Assembly: GCA_014360845.1 (NCBI GenBank)
Contig: JACIWR010000002.1
Location: 1 to 33,031, forward strand
Origin: Anaerolineae bacterium
GTDB taxonomy: Bacteria; Chloroflexota; Anaerolineae; JACIWR01
Length of the DNA: 33,031 nt
Direction: 5' to 3'
Shown: positions 29,695 through 33,031 of the stretch, piece by piece
How the letters are laid out: each line of letters opens with the position of its first letter
Position numbering within the stretch: the first letter of the stretch is position 1
Program-made: the position numbers and the translations under genes
The notes under the pieces: model-generated
What the model saw: only the letters and a program-made list of their open reading frames with translations
Database searches by the model: none
Told to the model about the DNA's origin: nothing

Positions 29695-30873
29695 CTACAA
29701 AGAGGCGCGGATGGCGTCGCCCAGGGCGGCGATGCCCTGGCTGATGTCGTCGGGCGGGAGGTAGCTAAAGGCCAGGCGCAGGTTGCGCTCGCCGCCCCTT
29801 TCGGCGAAGAAGATGTCACCGGGCAGGCAAGTGACGCCGCGCTGCTCGGCGGCGGCGATCACCTGGCGGGCCAGGAGGGGCGCGGGCAGGGTTAGCCAGA
29901 TGAAGAACCCGCCCCGCGGATGGGTCCAGGTGACGCCCGGCGGCATGGAATGGGCCAGGGCGGTCAGGGCTGCGTCGCGGCGGGCGCGGTAAATCTCCCG
30001 CAGGCGGGCGATATGGGGCTCCAGCAGGCCGCGTTCACAGAAGTTGGCCACTACATGGGAGGCGAAGGGATTGGCCCCGCCGCCCATGCTCCGCAGCCCA
30101 CAGTGAGCCAGGCGCTCGATGACTTGCGGGGCGGCAGTGACCCAACCCAGGCGCAGGCCCGGGGCCAGGATTTTGGAGAAGCTACCCACACGGATCACGG
30201 TCTCGCGGGACTCGTCCAGGGCGAAGAGGGAAGGGGGCACATCGCCCTCGTAGCACAGGTCACGGTACACGTCATCCTCGATGATGCGCAGTTCGTGGGC
30301 GCGGGCCAGGTCAATGAGCTGTTTCCGGCGCTCTACGCTGAGGGTGACCCCGGTCGGGTTCTGGAAGTTGGCGATGGTATAGAGGAACAGTGGTCGCTCG
30401 CCTGCGCGGCGCAGTTCTTCCAGACGCTGGGCCGCGCTTTCAACGATCAGCCCCTCCTCGTCCACCGGCACCTGGAACAGGCGCAGGTGATGGTCGCGGA
30501 AGATGTGCAGGGTATCGGTGTAAGTCGGGGCCTCGACCAGGACGGCGTCGCCGGGGTGGGTGAACAGGCGGGCGATGGCATCCAGGGCGCCGGCGCATCC
30601 GGCGGTGATGGTCAGGTGCTGGCGGCCCAAGGAGAGGCCCTCATCGCGTTCGATTTTGGCCCTCAGGTAGTCAATCAGGGGGCCGTAGCCCTGTTCGGGG
30701 CCGTATTGCAGGGCCAGGGAGCCTTCTTCGCGTAGTGAGTATTGGCAGGCGGCGAGCAGCTCGGCGATGGGGAAGGATTCGGGGGCCAGGTGTCCGTAGA
30801 TGAAGGAGCGCATCCCCGGCCCGCCGCCGGCCTGTACATCGCGCAGGGGGTCGAAGTCAGACTGAGTGTGCAT
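29695..30873 (-). CDS. PLP-dependent class I/II aminotransferase
   Basis: The 392-residue protein is a fold type I aminotransferase of the AAT-like (LysN/2-aminoadipate) type. It has NPTG at 172-175, DD at 200-201 (EDDVYRDL, the Asp that contacts the pyridine nitrogen), the Schiff-base Lys234 in GSFSKILAPGLRLGW, and the C-terminal NLRLAFSY with the substrate carboxylate Arg. There is no GntR DNA-binding domain, so it is an enzyme not an MocR regulator. It is the last gene of a minus-strand group with a putative toxin-antitoxin pair upstream. The amino acid substrate is not determinable. Confidence 0.9.
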   Translation of the reverse strand: MHTQSDFDPLRDVQAGGGPGMRSFIYGHLAPESFPIAELLAACQYSLREEGSLALQYGPEQGYGPLIDYLRAKIERDEGLSLGRQHLTITAGCAGALDAIARLFTHPGDAVLVEAPTYTDTLHIFRDHHLRLFQVPVDEEGLIVESAAQRLEELRRAGERPLFLYTIANFQNPTGVTLSVERRKQLIDLARAHELRIIEDDVYRDLCYEGDVPPSLFALDESRETVIRVGSFSKILAPGLRLGWVTAAPQVIERLAHCGLRSMGGGANPFASHVVANFCERGLLEPHIARLREIYRARRDAALTALAHSMPPGVTWTHPRGGFFIWLTLPAPLLARQVIAAAEQRGVTCLPGDIFFAERGGERNLRLAFSYLPPDDISQGIAALGDAIRASL

Positions 30874-30898
30874 GGGCGTTTTGCCTTGCTTGGGAAGA

Positions 30899-31240
30899 TC
30901 AGAGATCGGAGATCGTACTTATCACCTGTGCCAACTGCTGGATAATGTCTGATACACTGAGGGGATCTATAGCCACGTGATGGTCAGGATCTTCTGCCGG
31001 ATGCAGATGCCATCCCCTGATATTATCACAGTCTATACCCCATATTCGATTTTGCCCCTGTATAAGGGCGAAAGCCATTGTCTCTGTCTCTTCGTTGTAG
31101 TAGAAAGACAGAAACATCTTGCTATGCAGATAGGCCCGGCCGCTGACAGTGGGCCCCTCGGTGCTCAGGCCTACCTGCTTCACTTCTTCAAGATTCGCCA
31201 GCGCGTTCAGCAGTTCCTCAACAAAGGCCCTGATATCCAT
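30899..31240 (-). CDS. DUF6516-like protein, putative toxin
   Basis: The 113-residue protein contains YYNEETETMAFALIQGQNRIWGIDCDNIRGWHLHP, a pattern found in the DUF6516 (TumE-like) proteins that occur next to small antitoxin-like genes; the family name is recalled, not searched. The ATG at 31240 follows GAGG and overlaps the upstream gene by 23 bp, which is typical of toxin-antitoxin pairs. It may be a toxin. Its biochemical activity is not evident from the sequence. Confidence 0.65.
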   Translation of the reverse strand: MDIRAFVEELLNALANLEEVKQVGLSTEGPTVSGRAYLHSKMFLSFYYNEETETMAFALIQGQNRIWGIDCDNIRGWHLHPAEDPDHHVAIDPLSVSDIIQQLAQVISTISDL

Positions 31241-31535
31241 ACGACCTCAGCGTCTCGTAATGTCGAAGGAGGGTCACTGCTTTTTCCCAGGCCCAGGAAT
31301 CTTGTTCCACCTCCCATGAATAAGGATCAGTTTGTAGGGTACCTTCCTGGCACCGCCGGGAGAATTCTTCAAAGGACATCCCCCATTTTTGCTCGAATTG
31401 GGCGATTTGTTCTCGCAGGGCCTTGCTCTTCAATTCTACGTATTCTGATAGCACTTTCCAGAGAGCTGTTTCCAGGTCTGGTGTTTGCGTGGCTTTGGTC
31501 AAGAATTCCCCTAATCGTGGTGATACGGTAACCAT
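31218..31535 (-). CDS. antitoxin-like partner of the DUF6516-like protein
   Basis: The 105-residue protein is largely helical and charged: LVEL-type helix YVELKSKALREQIAQFEQKWGMSFEEFSRRC, then VEQDSWAWEKAVTLLRHYETL. Proteins with the 'FE.KYGMSFEEF' pattern commonly precede DUF6516-type genes. The start chosen is ATG at 31535 with GGGAGGACGGC upstream; an ATG at 31583 in frame lacks such a site. Overlap of 23 bp with the next gene suggests a coupled pair. Confidence 0.65.
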   Translation of the reverse strand: MVTVSPRLGEFLTKATQTPDLETALWKVLSEYVELKSKALREQIAQFEQKWGMSFEEFSRRCQEGTLQTDPYSWEVEQDSWAWEKAVTLLRHYETLRSYGYQGLC

Positions 31536-31616
31536 GCCGTCCTCCCCGTTTTCCCGAGCTTTTTCGCGTAGGTGCTGGCGCATTTTGTCAGTCAGAGGGC
31601 ATTTACCTTTAACCCA

Positions 31617-33028
<1,412 letters not shown>

Positions 33029-33031
33029 CTT

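Noticed and set aside
29920-30735. Plus-strand open frame of 271 codons across the aminotransferase gene
   Set aside because: It is antisense to a protein with all aminotransferase motifs; its translation is low-complexity and unrecognisable.

Overview
The window looks like a contig end from an uncultured, GC-rich, probably anaerobic or thermophilic bacterium of the Chloroflexota (Anaerolineae-like). This is inferred from the low-complexity 'VEVTRIV'-type linker behind the lipobox of the solute-binding protein, the sugar-importing Opp/Dpp-type ABC system, the many short palindromic or tandem repeats lying between and even inside genes, and the overall gene families. No rRNA, tRNA or CRISPR array was seen. 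Nearly all genes are on the minus strand, so transcription runs from high to low coordinates. The poly-G tract at the right end (32974-33028) looks like a sequencing or assembly artefact.

Region A (about 317-12193, minus strand) is a beta-mannoside/beta-glucoside utilisation cluster. In transcription order it holds a LacI-family repressor, a family 5 solute-binding lipoprotein, two permeases, two ATPases, a GH130 phosphorylase closely resembling 4-O-beta-mannosyl-glucose phosphorylase, a GH4 glycosidase, a BadF/NagK-type sugar kinase and an AGE-family (cellobiose 2-epimerase-like) epimerase. A near-consensus promoter and two perfect TGGGAGCGCTCCCA operators, 70 bp apart, sit in front of the repressor gene. 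That palindrome is the one known for CelR/CebR regulators. Epimerase plus GH130 suggests the mannobiose to mannosyl-glucose to mannose-1-phosphate plus glucose route.

Region B (12306-13069, plus strand) is a compact VapBC-type toxin-antitoxin pair with its own consensus promoter.

Region C (13131-28287, minus strand) is a redox, Fe-S and metal island made of several operons. It contains a Cys/His-rich PadR regulator with a small Cys/His-rich protein and a drug-type ABC exporter; an Fe-S protein, a protein with three thioredoxin-like domains fused to a CcdA/DsbD-like membrane domain, a 48-residue protein and a two-cluster ferredoxin; a monothiol glutaredoxin; a second ABC exporter; a MIP18-family Fe-S assembly factor, a CDP-alcohol phosphatidyltransferase and an ArsR regulator with a Cys-rich C-terminal domain; a ferredoxin set with an orphan HdrA-like domain; and, led by a second ArsR regulator with a CVC metal motif, a minimal SufC-SufB pair, a MoaD/ThiS-like protein, an AhpD-like protein and a MOT1-type molybdate transporter.

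The most notable observation is that the AhpD-like gene (25390-25692) has an in-frame TGA exactly where the second catalytic cysteine of the CxxCxxxH motif belongs. A SECIS-like hairpin follows it, and the reading frame resumes and ends overlapping the next gene's start. It is therefore a candidate selenoprotein. A second notable point is that the ferredoxin at 15714-16223 is a single-chain version of two neighbouring genes at 22920-23216 and 23372-23656.

Region D (28327-33031) holds a CoA-transferase family III/alpha-methylacyl-CoA racemase-like gene on the plus strand, a convergent class I/II aminotransferase, a putative toxin-antitoxin pair, and a 5'-truncated PEP-utilising enzyme whose coding sequence contains a nested palindromic element.
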